Shown here in pieces: positions 1 through 8,412 of a stretch of 64,000 bases of DNA; the first letter of the stretch is position 1, and each line of letters begins with the position of its first letter. The notes beneath the pieces are model-generated. The model made no database searches. It worked only from the letters and a program-made list of their open reading frames with translations, and was not told where the DNA came from. The stretch comes from JBBDIP01 sp050260675 (GTDB taxonomy: Bacteria > Bacillota > Sulfobacillia > Fermentithermobacillales > Fermentithermobacillaceae), in NCBI GenBank assembly GCA_050260675.1, contig JBLNCN010000005.1, positions 310,001 to 374,000 of the forward strand, given 5' to 3'. The position numbers and the translations under genes were made by a program.

Positions 1-1
1 G

Positions 2-898
2 TACATGGACGCCAGTCCCTTCGAGCCGGTTCAGCGTGCTTTCGACGCCCTCGGCTACGAGTACTCCCTCCGAATGGGCAAGGGGTTCGCAGGCGTTTGG
101 CCGGTTGACAGCGCCGTCAATGCGCGCTTCTCAGTTTCGCTCAGCCCTGAACGCGACCAGGCCGTAGAGGAGATCAAGGCGAGTATCGATAATGGCATCC
201 CCGTCATCGCCTGGGGCATCGTCGGGCCGCCGGAGCCGTGCGTCCTCACGGGATACGATGACGGCGGCAACATCATCATCGGCACGAGCTACTTCCAGGA
301 CGACTCGGCCTGGCGTGGCGACGTGACCTCCGACGTCGCAGGCTACTTCCGCAAGGCTGGCTGGTTCGACGCGATGCTCGCCTACATTATCATCGGACAG
401 AAGAAGCGGGTACCGGAGAATCAGCAACTGTACCTGGATAGCCTGAGGCGAGCCGTCAGAGTGGCACGCGCGGCCACGGTCAATGACCGGCACGGGGGAT
501 TGGCCGCCTTCGACGCCCTCGCCGCGCAGCTCGCCGCCGATGACCTGTCAGGTCTTGATCTGCCCGCCTTGTGGAACTGCTTTACGAGCTATTTGGATGC
601 CCTGATCATGCCGCACGAACGTGGTTCTGCCGCAGCCTATCTCAGGCGCATCGCGGCCGATGTACCTGACTGGGCACCGGAGCTTGAGCGGGCAGCGGCC
701 TTCTACAGCCTGGTCGAGCGGTCTGGCAAGACACCATGGAAGCATCTTCGGATGAACGACGATGGGGCTCGGAAGTTCGCTGATCGTTCGCTGCGCCGGC
801 TGCTCGCCAACGATGTCACAGAGGCAAGAGAGCATGAGGAGCAGGCGGTAGCTCTGATCGAGAGCTTACTCGGCAGGTGCTCCTGTGAACTTGGGTAG
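2..898 (+). CDS. C39/BtrH-like domain protein, 5' end cut by window edge
   Basis: The reading frame is open to the left edge, so the N-terminus is missing; the first ATG inside the window (position 5) is probably not the true start. The visible part has the pattern of papain-like C39/BtrH N-terminal-type proteins: a stretch reading GIPVIAWGIVGPPEPC, followed by TGYDDGG and TSYFQDD, then a mostly helical C-terminal half. In such proteins the catalytic or structural Cys lies further upstream, outside this window, so activity cannot be judged. The role in these families varies (peptidase-like or acyl/aminoacyl transfer); I do not assign one. A convergent unknown gene follows, with a shared hairpin between them. 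Confidence 0.55.
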   Translation, partial: YMDASPFEPVQRAFDALGYEYSLRMGKGFAGVWPVDSAVNARFSVSLSPERDQAVEEIKASIDNGIPVIAWGIVGPPEPCVLTGYDDGGNIIIGTSYFQDDSAWRGDVTSDVAGYFRKAGWFDAMLAYIIIGQKKRVPENQQLYLDSLRRAVRVARAATVNDRHGGLAAFDALAAQLAADDLSGLDLPALWNCFTSYLDALIMPHERGSAAAYLRRIAADVPDWAPELERAAAFYSLVERSGKTPWKHLRMNDDGARKFADRSLRRLLANDVTEAREHEEQAVALIESLLGRCSCELG

Positions 899-942
899 TC
901 GCGCGCCGCACTAGGGCGTTCCTCCGGACGTACCCGAAACGA

Positions 943-969
943 GAGGGGACTCCTGGCTGAAGTCCCCTC
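943..969 (-). terminator. Candidate terminator hairpin between convergent genes
   Basis: A perfect 9-bp stem (GAGGGGACT / AGTCCCCTC) with a 9-nt loop lies between the stops of the two convergent genes. Only a weak T-rich run (TCGTTTC) follows on the minus strand, so it is a candidate terminator for the minus-strand gene at 1000-1590 and may also stop plus-strand transcripts. Confidence 0.45.
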
Positions 970-999
970 CGGCAGCTGCTCTGCTGTTCAGAGCATGGT

Positions 1000-1590
1000 T
1001 TAGTCTGGATCCGGCATCGTCGCGTCACGAATGTACGCCTCCAGCATGCCTGCAGAGACGGTCGTAACGGCATGGAGCCATGCCCCTTTCCCATCATCCA
1101 CGTAGAGATCCGATACCGGCTCACCAACTTCTGCGAAGAGCATGAACTTCGACACCTTCAGTTCACCAAGAGTGACGGGATCGTCGAGTTCGAAGTAGAC
1201 CCACCTCCGCTGAGTCTTGTCGAGGTCCTCAATAGGGCACTTCTGAGTGATATCGGCAAGTTCCTTGGGCATCTCACCCACTCTCGCCCAGCCTGCATTA
1301 GCTGTCGCTCGGGGATTGGTCACCCCAAGCATCGCTGCAAGGACAAGACCATTCAGCTCATTCCAGGCGGAGTCGCGGAGCCTTAGAGAAGGCGACCCTT
1401 CAACCTTTACGCCTACTCTGATGGTCGTAGCGAAGAGCTTGACTCTATCTATCAGGCTGTATGGCACTGCAACAGGGTTGTCACGGCTTTCCTCTCTAAA
1501 CGCCCTCGTTGCCTGCGCCTCCCGGAAGTACATAGCCCAACCGGTAGCGCACAAGCACACAAGAACCACCGCAAGGACTGCTCTTCGCAC
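1000..1590 (-). CDS. Membrane-anchored protein of unknown function
   Basis: A 196-residue protein. Residues 1-20 form an uncleaved signal-anchor or signal peptide (MRRAVLAVVLVCLCATGWAM), so the rest probably lies outside the membrane. No known domain is recognised in the soluble part, which has mixed charge and no catalytic-looking motif. The GTG start is preceded by a GGGAGGGG ribosome-binding site. A possible 40-codon frame ends 27 bases upstream. It sits in the accessory stretch at the left of the window, away from the housekeeping operons. Confidence 0.6.
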   Translation of the reverse strand: MRRAVLAVVLVCLCATGWAMYFREAQATRAFREESRDNPVAVPYSLIDRVKLFATTIRVGVKVEGSPSLRLRDSAWNELNGLVLAAMLGVTNPRATANAGWARVGEMPKELADITQKCPIEDLDKTQRRWVYFELDDPVTLGELKVSKFMLFAEVGEPVSDLYVDDGKGAWLHAVTTVSAGMLEAYIRDATMPDPD

Positions 1591-1616
1591 CGAAACCCCT
1601 CCCGGAAGTGATTCTA

Positions 1617-1739
1617 TCAGTAGATGGTCACATACAAGTACTCGGTTGGTGGCGTTGAGACGTTCGTCACGCCATAGATGTTGTACATCATCGGCCTATA
1701 CATTTTCATGCTGGTCGGGAGTCCACGTCGAGTAGCCAT
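1617..1739 (-). CDS. Possible 40-residue small protein or gene remnant
   Basis: An ATG frame of 40 codons ending 27 bases before the gene at 1000-1590, with a GGAAGG about 12 bases before the ATG. Its C-terminal half is rich in Tyr, Thr and Val (ending PTEYLYVTIY). A second minus-strand frame over about 1698-1845 is also open but has no usual start codon, which makes decay of a former gene equally likely. Apart from these weak coding signals, 1591-1915 holds nothing I can name. Confidence 0.2.
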   Translation of the reverse strand: MATRRGLPTSMKMYRPMMYNIYGVTNVSTPPTEYLYVTIY

Positions 1740-1915
1740 ACCTACTGTGATCCTTCCGCTTTCGTTTCTGCGGACACCATCTCTCGCCCGCGAATTCCGG
1801 GACTTCTTCCCCTTCTAGTATCGCGCGCCCCTTCCATATGAGCGTCTACTCCTTATCGTCGTCAGTTCAGCCATACTATCTGAGGTTTATGGTGTGAGCT
1901 GGAGATGAATCCTGG

Positions 1916-3514
1916 TTACTCGCTTCGGGCGATCAACTCCAGGCACGTTCTCAGGACGGTATCGAAGGAGGGCATTGGTTCGGCCGCAGGCCCGAACTCT
2001 TCGATCCAGTTCAGCCAGGCGACCAGATCCTCGAGGCTTTGCTCAACCGCAACGTCCGGCTCGGTGTGGAACTCCTCATTGGCCGTAAGGTCAGGGTTCA
2101 ACCCCATCGTTAGGCGGAGCCGGATGGCAATACCGCTGTTAGGAAGCACAACGATGCCCGGCATCTTTGAGATGCCGTCGCCTCCCGTGGTGGTGCCCAC
2201 GAGAGTGGCAAACCCTGATGCCTTGCAGTATGCAGCGAATGCTTCCGCCGATGAAAAGTTGGCTCTTGACGTTAGGACGTAGATTTGGCCGTCGAATGGA
2301 ACGCTGCGTCGATCACTGCCACTAGGCCAGCCATACACCACGGGGGTGCTGAAATCGGAGCCCCAGACCTCTCTTGGGACGTTGTCTTTGAGTTTGCCCG
2401 CACGCGCAGCGAACTGGGCCTTAGTCTCCCCTACTGGCATTCCCAGGTCTTCGACGAGTTTGGTTCTCACAGCGTAAAAGGTGTTCTCTGCTTCCTTGTT
2501 CGGGCCATCCAGCGCGTAAACAAGGTTTGTTCGCCAGTATGCATCGTTCCCGCCCCCATTGCCGCGTATGTCTATTATGAGCGCCGAGAGGTGTCTGATG
2601 GACTCAAAAAACTCCCTTAGTCTGGCAGTATCGCTTTGCCAATCAGATTTCATCGTAGGTATGTAAAGATAGCCCGATTCCACACCCTGCCACTCAATCG
2701 TGGTCATGAGGATTTCCTGAGTAGCTGCGTACATTCTCGGGAGACTGTAGGAGAAGGAGGGGGTCCAGACAGATTTGGCCCAGCCCACGTCTACAGCAAG
2801 GCATCTTCCCTGGGGATCAACGAAGTCAACAGTGTTTGGCTCCACGGAAAACCGCAGTTCAAACTCAAATAGGGTCTTTCGGTCCGGGTCATAAGCCAGG
2901 AACCATCGTCCCCTGTGAGAAGCCACAAAGTCATGAACAGGAACGCCATTCACTGCTAACACACGAAGTCCAGGATGAATTCCTGAGGTGACTGCTATTT
3001 CTGGAGCAACCGATGTGACTACGTACTCCCCCGCTATATACTCGGCGACAAACGGTCGCAGACCAGGCTCTCCAAGAGCCTGGAGAGAGAGACTGTTCCA
3101 GTAATCCACCCTCTCCTGAGAGGTCTTGGCTGCTTCCTCCCACCAAACAGGGTCGTTCTCGTAATAGCGATACATCCATCCGGGCATGACATGAGTGTGG
3201 CAGTTATTCAGGGAGTTCACAATGCGTCCTATCGCCTCGGCGAAGTCCTCATCGTTTCTACTATTGCGAACCATCCTCTCAAATGCACCTCGGTGCGCCA
3301 GCCAGTCGAATCCTTCAGTGCGTACCTTCAGTTCCAGATACGGGTAGTAGGCGGCGACCTTACTGAAAAGGTACCGGAAGTCCTCGATCTTCTGGTAGGC
3401 GCTGAGAGAACCGGTCTGAGAATCTGATACTTCAGATAGTAGACAAGAAGGAACCAAAAAGGCTGAGAATAGCATGATTACCACACATGCCCATACTACG
3501 GTCCTTGCCTTCAT
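1916..3514 (-). CDS. S41-family peptidase, predicted lipoprotein
   Basis: A 532-residue protein. The N-terminus has a hydrophobic segment ending in a lipobox-like VPSC (Cys about residue 24), so it is probably a lipid-anchored extracellular protein. The C-terminal half is an S41 (tail-specific protease-like) fold: IDIRGNGGGND, then ANFSSAEAFA with the likely catalytic Ser, then GTTTGGDG. The Lys of the CtpA Ser-Lys dyad is not seen in the expected GKG position, so it belongs to the non-CtpA S41 branch. There is no clear PDZ domain. The substrate is unknown. It is a single gene, not part of an obvious operon. Confidence 0.8.
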   Translation of the reverse strand: MKARTVVWACVVIMLFSAFLVPSCLLSEVSDSQTGSLSAYQKIEDFRYLFSKVAAYYPYLELKVRTEGFDWLAHRGAFERMVRNSRNDEDFAEAIGRIVNSLNNCHTHVMPGWMYRYYENDPVWWEEAAKTSQERVDYWNSLSLQALGEPGLRPFVAEYIAGEYVVTSVAPEIAVTSGIHPGLRVLAVNGVPVHDFVASHRGRWFLAYDPDRKTLFEFELRFSVEPNTVDFVDPQGRCLAVDVGWAKSVWTPSFSYSLPRMYAATQEILMTTIEWQGVESGYLYIPTMKSDWQSDTARLREFFESIRHLSALIIDIRGNGGGNDAYWRTNLVYALDGPNKEAENTFYAVRTKLVEDLGMPVGETKAQFAARAGKLKDNVPREVWGSDFSTPVVYGWPSGSDRRSVPFDGQIYVLTSRANFSSAEAFAAYCKASGFATLVGTTTGGDGISKMPGIVVLPNSGIAIRLRLTMGLNPDLTANEEFHTEPDVAVEQSLEDLVAWLNWIEEFGPAAEPMPSFDTVLRTCLELIARSE

Positions 3515-3727
3515 CTCGCAGCTCCAATCTTTTGGTTGCTAACCTGACGGAGGCCATCGACAAGCTCACCTTCGGTCGATTCCTTCTCTCCTGGTAGCCG
3601 ATCGCTGGCACTCGTTCCCGATTGCCGACAGAGTATTCGGTAATGCCAACGGCTAACCCACCCGAGGCTCATACCACCGCAGCACTTTCTGGACGAGGAG
3701 CCACAGCCAAGATCCACTGTACTCGGT

Positions 3728-3754
3728 GGGCTGTCGTCGTGCCAACGACAGCCC
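3728..3754. repeat. Perfect inverted repeat (10-bp stem)
   Basis: GGGCTGTCGT and ACGACAGCCC are separated by 7 bases. There is no T-run on either side, so an intrinsic terminator is not supported. It lies in the gene-poor 3515-4407 stretch, which otherwise holds only decayed coding sequence. Confidence 0.4.
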
Positions 3755-3834
3755 ATCGAGCACTCAGCAGAGGGGAAGCTGGTATCGAGCCCCTACACTA
3801 GAATCAGCCGTACATGAGTCGGTCGCACCATCCC

Positions 3835-4047
3835 TCAAGCGGGCATGGGTTGAAAGTGTAACAGAAAACCGTCAGCGAATGGCCTCATAGCGTCGTGTAC
3901 TGATCTCGGTCCGTCAATGGTGAACTGGATACCACGAAGACCAAACGAGCGACAATGCGTGGTGTTCAGCCCAGGCCTATCATCTCTCTGTGTTGAGGAC
4001 CTCGCCCAGGTGTCGCGTGCCCGGGACGGAGAGTATTTCGCTCAAGT
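3835..4047 (-). pseudogene. Remnant of a radical-SAM enzyme
   Basis: On the minus strand a frame of about 71 codons with no plausible start contains IQFTIDGPRSVHDAMRPF (3877-3930). This is close to the conserved IQ(I/F)T(I/L)DGP..(I/V)HD.RRP segment in the middle of radical-SAM/SPASM peptide-maturase and anaerobic sulfatase-maturase proteins. The CxxxCxxC cluster motif and the C-terminal cysteines are absent, and flanking similarity breaks off by frameshift, so this is a degraded fragment. The remainder of 3515-4407 shows no intact gene. Identification rests on this one motif. Confidence 0.45.
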
Positions 4048-4407
4048 CTCCGGTTGTTCCCTCTAGCTAGCCCACATTCTTCTAGCACCTCCATTCATCA
4101 GGGCCTTTACACGGGAGACTCAGTTGTGCAGCGGATCCTGGTATCATTTTGGTGACGTGAAGGGGTCTGAAGCCGAATTCGTGATTATGCGCTAACCGAG
4201 CCTGGAACGTAGGCCTATGGTCGGACCCGGCCGAAGACTTGTCGTGCCTATGGCGTCGAGTGAGACACGGGATGTTCGCGAATTCGCTAGTACGCTTTAT
4301 CTCCATCTGACTGGACGTTGAGACCTCGGACGCTGACATCAGGCAATCTCATCCTGCTACTCCTCAGCGTTGTTAGGCGGCTACGCACCTTCATCCGCAC
4401 TGTCTGG

Positions 4408-4893
4408 TTACCACTCTGTCCTCTTGACCACCGATGCCTCCGATACGCGACGATCATGGAACCCCTCGCCGAGTCCCGGTAATGTCCTCAGGAAGGGCGT
4501 TCGAACTGAGTAGGTGACTGTGACCGCCACCGTGGGCTCCCCTTCGGCGGGAGGGTTCAGAGCCGTGGCAGATACCTGCACGTCACGCACAAGCGCCTCG
4601 ATCCCCTCCAGGTTATCGCCGGTGATCTCCTCGGCTACCGCTTCAGCTTCTCCCACCCTCAGGGAGACAGTGCCTAGCGCCAGAAGGTCCCAGTCCAGTT
4701 CCTGAACAGCGGCGAGAGCTCCAAGATCGCAGGCCGCTTGAACTGCTTTTCGGACGAAGAACACCGTACCCAGGTCCACTACCATCCCAACACACAGGAC
4801 CGCTATGGGCAGGAAGAGGGCCACCAGCGCCAGCACTCCCCCGCGGGTTTGCTCTATGAGATCTCTGACACCGGCGCACTTCTTACTGCCCAT
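4408..4893 (-). CDS. TadG/TadE-like pilus assembly protein
   Basis: A 161-residue protein with a charged N-terminus, then RGGVLALVALFLPIAVLCVG, the single N-terminal membrane helix typical of Tad-type pseudopilins of the TadE/TadG group. It continues with the common region in which such proteins carry DLGTVFFVRKAVQAACDLGA. In this family the helix is inserted in the membrane with the C-terminus outside and helps assemble the Flp pilus. It is the last gene of the tad operon, 28 bases after the TadE-like gene. The ATG has GGTGAG eight bases upstream. It is short compared with full TadG, which usually carries an extra von Willebrand-like domain. Confidence 0.7.
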   Translation of the reverse strand: MGSKKCAGVRDLIEQTRGGVLALVALFLPIAVLCVGMVVDLGTVFFVRKAVQAACDLGALAAVQELDWDLLALGTVSLRVGEAEAVAEEITGDNLEGIEALVRDVQVSATALNPPAEGEPTVAVTVTYSVRTPFLRTLPGLGEGFHDRRVSEASVVKRTEW

Positions 4894-4921
4894 AGCCTTC
4901 GCTCACCTCATCAGTATTGGG

Positions 4922-5317
4922 TCACCTTGGCACAAACTCGCTTCTGGTCACCGCATGGGCGGATACGGGGATGAAAGGTCCTGAAAGCGGCCTCACAACC
5001 GGGCTCTTTACCGGGTAGTCGTAGGAAAGGTCAACATATATGGTCGTGCCGTAGATGGCCTGGGTCGGGCGGATGCTGGCGCTGACTGCATCCGGGTCGA
5101 TGCCGTCAGCTGCCAGGAGCGCACGCAGCCTATTGAGTGCGTTCGGGGTCTTGCCTCCCTCGACTGCACAGATCCTGGCGACTTCCCGGGCTGTTGACAT
5201 AAGCGCCATCTTGTCATTCAGGATGAGGCCCATCTCCAGGACGCTGAAGAGAACCAGCACCAGGAGTAGAATCACCAGGCTGAATTCAGCGATCGCCTGG
5301 CCGCTGGTCTCCTTCAA
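4922..5317 (-). CDS. TadE-like pseudopilin
   Basis: Residues GQAIAEFSLVILLLVLVLFS match the TadE helix with its conserved Glu (G-x-A-x-x-E-F), which supports a minor pilin or assembly role in the Tad pilus. The start is uncertain: no ATG or GTG lies between the end of flp and this helix. A TTG at 5317 gives 131 residues but lacks a ribosome-binding site. An ATT at 5332 is preceded by AAGAGG with 7-nt spacing and may be the true, rare start. It lies downstream of flp and upstream of the TadG-like gene in the tad operon. Confidence 0.7.
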   Translation of the reverse strand: MKETSGQAIAEFSLVILLLVLVLFSVLEMGLILNDKMALMSTAREVARICAVEGGKTPNALNRLRALLAADGIDPDAVSASIRPTQAIYGTTIYVDLSYDYPVKSPVVRPLSGPFIPVSAHAVTRSEFVPR

Positions 5318-5381
5318 GAGATCCGATACAATGCAAGAGCCTCTTCTTCGCTGTGTCAGAGTAGCCCACTCCCCGATATCG

Positions 5382-5606
5382 TTACGGTTCGATCTCGACG
5401 TTGCGGAGCCGAGTGACGATCTCCTGGATCTTGTCCCTGAGCTCATCACCGAGGCTCCCCAACACACCTATCACCGCCACCGTTACCAATACGAGTACAA
5501 GGGCATACTCCGCCACTGTAGCCCCCGTGTCATCTCCGGAGATCTCCCTCAGCCGGCTCACCAGTCGATCCCGAAACACAAGACAGGAGACAAACGCTTT
5601 CATCAT
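5382..5606 (-). CDS. flp: Flp-type pilin subunit
   Basis: A 74-residue protein with TGATVAEYALVLVLVTVAVIG, the Flp/Fap pilin signature (conserved Glu at +5 of the mature N-terminus, then a hydrophobic helix). It is the likely major subunit of the type IVc pilus. The first possible start (GTG, 5615) overlaps the GGAAAGGAGG ribosome-binding site, so ATG 5606 with 8-nt spacing is preferred. No prepilin peptidase gene (TadV/CpaA) is present in the window, so processing must rely on a gene elsewhere. The strong ribosome-binding site fits high expression. Confidence 0.85.
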   Translation of the reverse strand: MMKAFVSCLVFRDRLVSRLREISGDDTGATVAEYALVLVLVTVAVIGVLGSLGDELRDKIQEIVTRLRNVEIEP

Positions 5607-5633
5607 GGCTGTCACCTCCTTTCCGGCAACTCG

Positions 5634-6371
5634 TCACCAACGGCTGTTCAGGAACGCCAGCATGTGGGGAGCGATTGAGACGATGAGGACCGGCGGGAGT
5701 AGGAACAAGACTGTGATGATGGACATCTTGAGAGGCAGCGTGTTGAAGCGGCCCTCTGCTTCTTGACGCTCAACAGTCGCGGCTTCGAGGGCCAGGGCCT
5801 GCAACACCTCAGACACCGGCGTCCCAAGCACCTCACTCTGAAGCAGCAGTGCACGCAGACGCTCGGCGCCCGGCACACCTTCCTTGGCCAGCACCCCGAG
5901 AGCTTTGCTCAATTGCATCCCGCCGGCCACTCGCCCGCAGGATGTAGCAAGCTCTGAACGCAGCGCCCCGCTGGTCCTACGCGCAGCGCTAAGGAAGGCA
6001 GAGGTGATGTCCATCCCTGCCAGCGCCGCCACGGACATGCTCTCAAGGAAAGCAGGCCACTCGTTCCGCATTTCGGCTAACCGGTTCCGCTTCAGTCGCG
6101 CCTCATACCCAAGGATCAGGGCGCCGCATACGACGATCACCCAGAGGCCAGCCCTAACCGGGGATGGAGTTCGGACCCATGTGCTGACCGGAAGAAGCGC
6201 GCCGGCGGCCAAGACCACCACCCTAACATGCCCCGTCTGCGGTCTCTCGCCCTCCAGCGCCGCACCCTGGGGACGGAAGTCTCGGAGGCGGGCATCTTCA
6301 CGCCCCAGGATCCATGCTCCGAGAGTCCCTGCACATAGTCCGATCAGCAAGGAACGGGTGAGGACTATCAA
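5634..6371 (-). CDS. tadC: Tad pilus inner-membrane platform protein, TadC-like
   Basis: A 245-residue membrane protein with a type II secretion F (GspF/TadC) domain: two N-terminal membrane segments, a cytoplasmic helical domain (about 120-205, with MDITSAFLSAARR and LRALLLQSEVLGTPVSEVL), then a C-terminal hydrophobic pair (IITVLFLLPPVLIVSIAP). TadC pairs with TadB to form the platform moved by the TadA ATPase. The TTG start overlaps the tadB stop by 4 bases (TTGA), a pattern of translational coupling seen through this operon; longer upstream starts would overlap tadB by more than 100 bases. Confidence 0.8.
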   Translation of the reverse strand: MIVLTRSLLIGLCAGTLGAWILGREDARLRDFRPQGAALEGERPQTGHVRVVVLAAGALLPVSTWVRTPSPVRAGLWVIVVCGALILGYEARLKRNRLAEMRNEWPAFLESMSVAALAGMDITSAFLSAARRTSGALRSELATSCGRVAGGMQLSKALGVLAKEGVPGAERLRALLLQSEVLGTPVSEVLQALALEAATVERQEAEGRFNTLPLKMSIITVLFLLPPVLIVSIAPHMLAFLNSRW

Positions 6372-7120
6372 ACGCCCCTCGCCTCTCTTTCCTTTCGCCG
6401 GGGCCTTTCCGGAAGCAACGCCCGAAGCATAAAGACCACTGCGATATTGCCGGTGAGCCACAAGAGGCCTCCAGCAACGAAGAGTGCGCGCCCTACCGGA
6501 TCCCTCCATACAGCCCTGGCGGCCTGGGGATCCTGGGAGAAAGTGAAGGCGCCTATTCCCCAGGGAAGAAGTGACAACAGCGCCGCCGTAGCGCGAGCCT
6601 CAGTCATTTTTGACCGCAGTTCGCCACGTCCCAGCCTCCTTCGGCGCAGGGCTTCCGCCAAGTGGCACAAGAGATGCGGGATGTTACCGCCGGAGGACGC
6701 TCCCATCTCCAGGACCGACGCAATTTGCTTGAGCTCCCCGCGGTAGCGGCCCGCCACCGAGGCAAACGCCGTCTCTAGCGAAGCGCCTGCATCGTAAGCC
6801 CTGGAGACGCCTTTGAGCGTCTCATGGACAAACGAATCTCCTTCTTCTGCCACTCCCTTCACCGCCTGCGCGGGAGTCTCTCCGGCCCTAATGTGAAAAG
6901 CAAGGGAGTAGCAGACCTCCTCCCAGAGAGCGGGATCTCGTTTCTCGGATAGCTCCCGGACCCGCCAGATCACACTGGACAGACCCTCGGGCAGTAGCGA
7001 GCGTGGTCGTGGAGCAAGCGCCGGGGCGAGGTTCCAGGCCTTGACTGAGGACACAACGTCCGCGGTCAGAAGCGCGATAGCTACGCCGGTGAAAGCGGCC
7101 GAAATGTGCAGCCCTATCAC
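6368..7120 (-). CDS. tadB: Tad pilus inner-membrane platform protein, TadB-like
   Basis: A 250-residue protein, membrane-spanning at both ends, with a GspF domain (ALWEEVCYSLAFHIRAGETPAQAV near residue 65; ASVLEMGASSGGNIPHLLCHL near 150). It should form the pilus assembly platform together with TadC. The GTG start at 7120 overlaps the tadA stop (GTGA); starts further upstream would lie deep inside tadA. The N-terminal cytoplasmic extension found in proteobacterial TadB is short here, as usual in Firmicutes. Confidence 0.8.
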   Translation of the reverse strand: MIGLHISAAFTGVAIALLTADVVSSVKAWNLAPALAPRPRSLLPEGLSSVIWRVRELSEKRDPALWEEVCYSLAFHIRAGETPAQAVKGVAEEGDSFVHETLKGVSRAYDAGASLETAFASVAGRYRGELKQIASVLEMGASSGGNIPHLLCHLAEALRRRRLGRGELRSKMTEARATAALLSLLPWGIGAFTFSQDPQAARAVWRDPVGRALFVAGGLLWLTGNIAVVFMLRALLPERPRRKEREARGV

Positions 7121-8412
7121 TCGCCGGCCTCCCTGAGAGCGCGCGAGAGGACTCCGGCTCTCTCCGCACCGACCTTCTCCGCGAACCACGCTGGCAGTTC
7201 CCGCAGGAATCCCGTCTCAACGCTGTAGATAGACTCCACGGTCAGGCTCCCCTCGTGACCACCAACCAGCGCCACTTCGGAAACAACTCTGGAACCGTCT
7301 CCCCTCTTCACCTGGTGGACGATGACGTCGAGCGCCGAAGCGATCCATGTCTCCAGTACGGCGATAGGTACCGCCTCGTCGGACATGAGGGCCATGCTCA
7401 ACAGCCTGGAAACGCAGTCTCTGGATGAATTGGCGTGAACCGTGGAAAAGCAGCCTTCGTGTCCCGTGTTCATGGCCAAGACCAGGTCAAGCGCCTCCGC
7501 TCCCCGGCATTCCCCGATAACGATGCGATCGGGTCGCATCCGCAGCGCGTTCCGCAGGAGGTCCCGGATGGTGACCGAGCCCTTGCCCTCAAGGTTCTCA
7601 GGCCGAGTCTCAAGGTAGACCACATGATGGTCCGGGATTCGTATTTCCGCGGAGTCCTCGATGACGATAAGGCGCTCACTGGCCTCGACCAGGTTACAGA
7701 GGACGTTCAAGGAGGTTGTCTTGCCGGTACCGCTGCCACCCGAGACAATCAGGTCCAGCCTTAAGCGAACGCATTGTATCAGGAATTCACCCAGATCCTT
7801 GGGAATCGTGCCAAGCGCCTCGAGGTCCGAGAGCCTTGAGTATTTCTCGGGAAACCGCCTGATCGTCAGCACCGGGCCGTTGAGCGCCAAGGGCGGTATG
7901 ACGGCGTTGACTCTCGAGCCGTCAGGCAGCCGGGCGTCAACGTAGGGCGATGACCTGTCCACACGCCTGCCGACGCCGCTCACGACGCGCGTGATAAGGT
8001 CCAAGACGTGGGCATCATCGCGAAAGACGATATCTGTCTTCTCGACCTTCCCCGACCGCTCCACGAAAACCTCACGGGGCCCGTTGACCATGATCTCGGT
8101 GACCGTAGGGTCATCCAGGAGGGCATCAATAGGTCCAAGGCCGCACAATTCCTGCACAATGCGTTCCGCCAGGTCTCTCCGCGTCAAGCGCCCGACGTAG
8201 AAATCCCTGGAGATGATGAGTTCCGACACCAGCGAAACCATCTCGGCTCGCCTGTCCCTGGACATCCGGGCTTGGATCAGCATCTCCGGGTGGGTCTCCA
8301 GGACTTTTTCCCGTATGGCGTCGGTGACTTCGTCGAGAGTCCGGCTCTTCTGCTCGTCTCGTCCCCGCTCGTCAGGGCGTGGAGACGACTCCAGCTTCTT
8401 CAGAATGCTCAC
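7117..8412 (-). CDS. tadA: Tad pilus assembly ATPase, TadA/CpaF family
   Basis: A 431-residue secretion ATPase of the GspE/VirB11 superfamily. Visible motifs in order: the N-terminal all-alpha domain with LCGLGPIDALLDDPTVTEIMVNG, Walker A GGSGTGKTTSLN, Walker B-region VIEDSAEI, the CpaF-type AMNTGHEGCFSTVHANS (His box), and VIVHQVKR near the end. It powers pilus extension and perhaps retraction from the cytoplasm. The GTG start at 8412 overlaps the tadZ stop (GTGA) and has GGAGGG about 10 bases upstream. Length and motifs are complete, so it should be active. Confidence 0.92.
   Translation of the reverse strand: MSILKKLESSPRPDERGRDEQKSRTLDEVTDAIREKVLETHPEMLIQARMSRDRRAEMVSLVSELIISRDFYVGRLTRRDLAERIVQELCGLGPIDALLDDPTVTEIMVNGPREVFVERSGKVEKTDIVFRDDAHVLDLITRVVSGVGRRVDRSSPYVDARLPDGSRVNAVIPPLALNGPVLTIRRFPEKYSRLSDLEALGTIPKDLGEFLIQCVRLRLDLIVSGGSGTGKTTSLNVLCNLVEASERLIVIEDSAEIRIPDHHVVYLETRPENLEGKGSVTIRDLLRNALRMRPDRIVIGECRGAEALDLVLAMNTGHEGCFSTVHANSSRDCVSRLLSMALMSDEAVPIAVLETWIASALDVIVHQVKRGDGSRVVSEVALVGGHEGSLTVESIYSVETGFLRELPAWFAEKVGAERAGVLSRALREAGE

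Noticed and set aside
4082..4339. Minus-strand frame of 85 codons between the radical-SAM remnant and the TadG-like gene
   Set aside because: No ribosome-binding site, odd composition and no recognisable motif.
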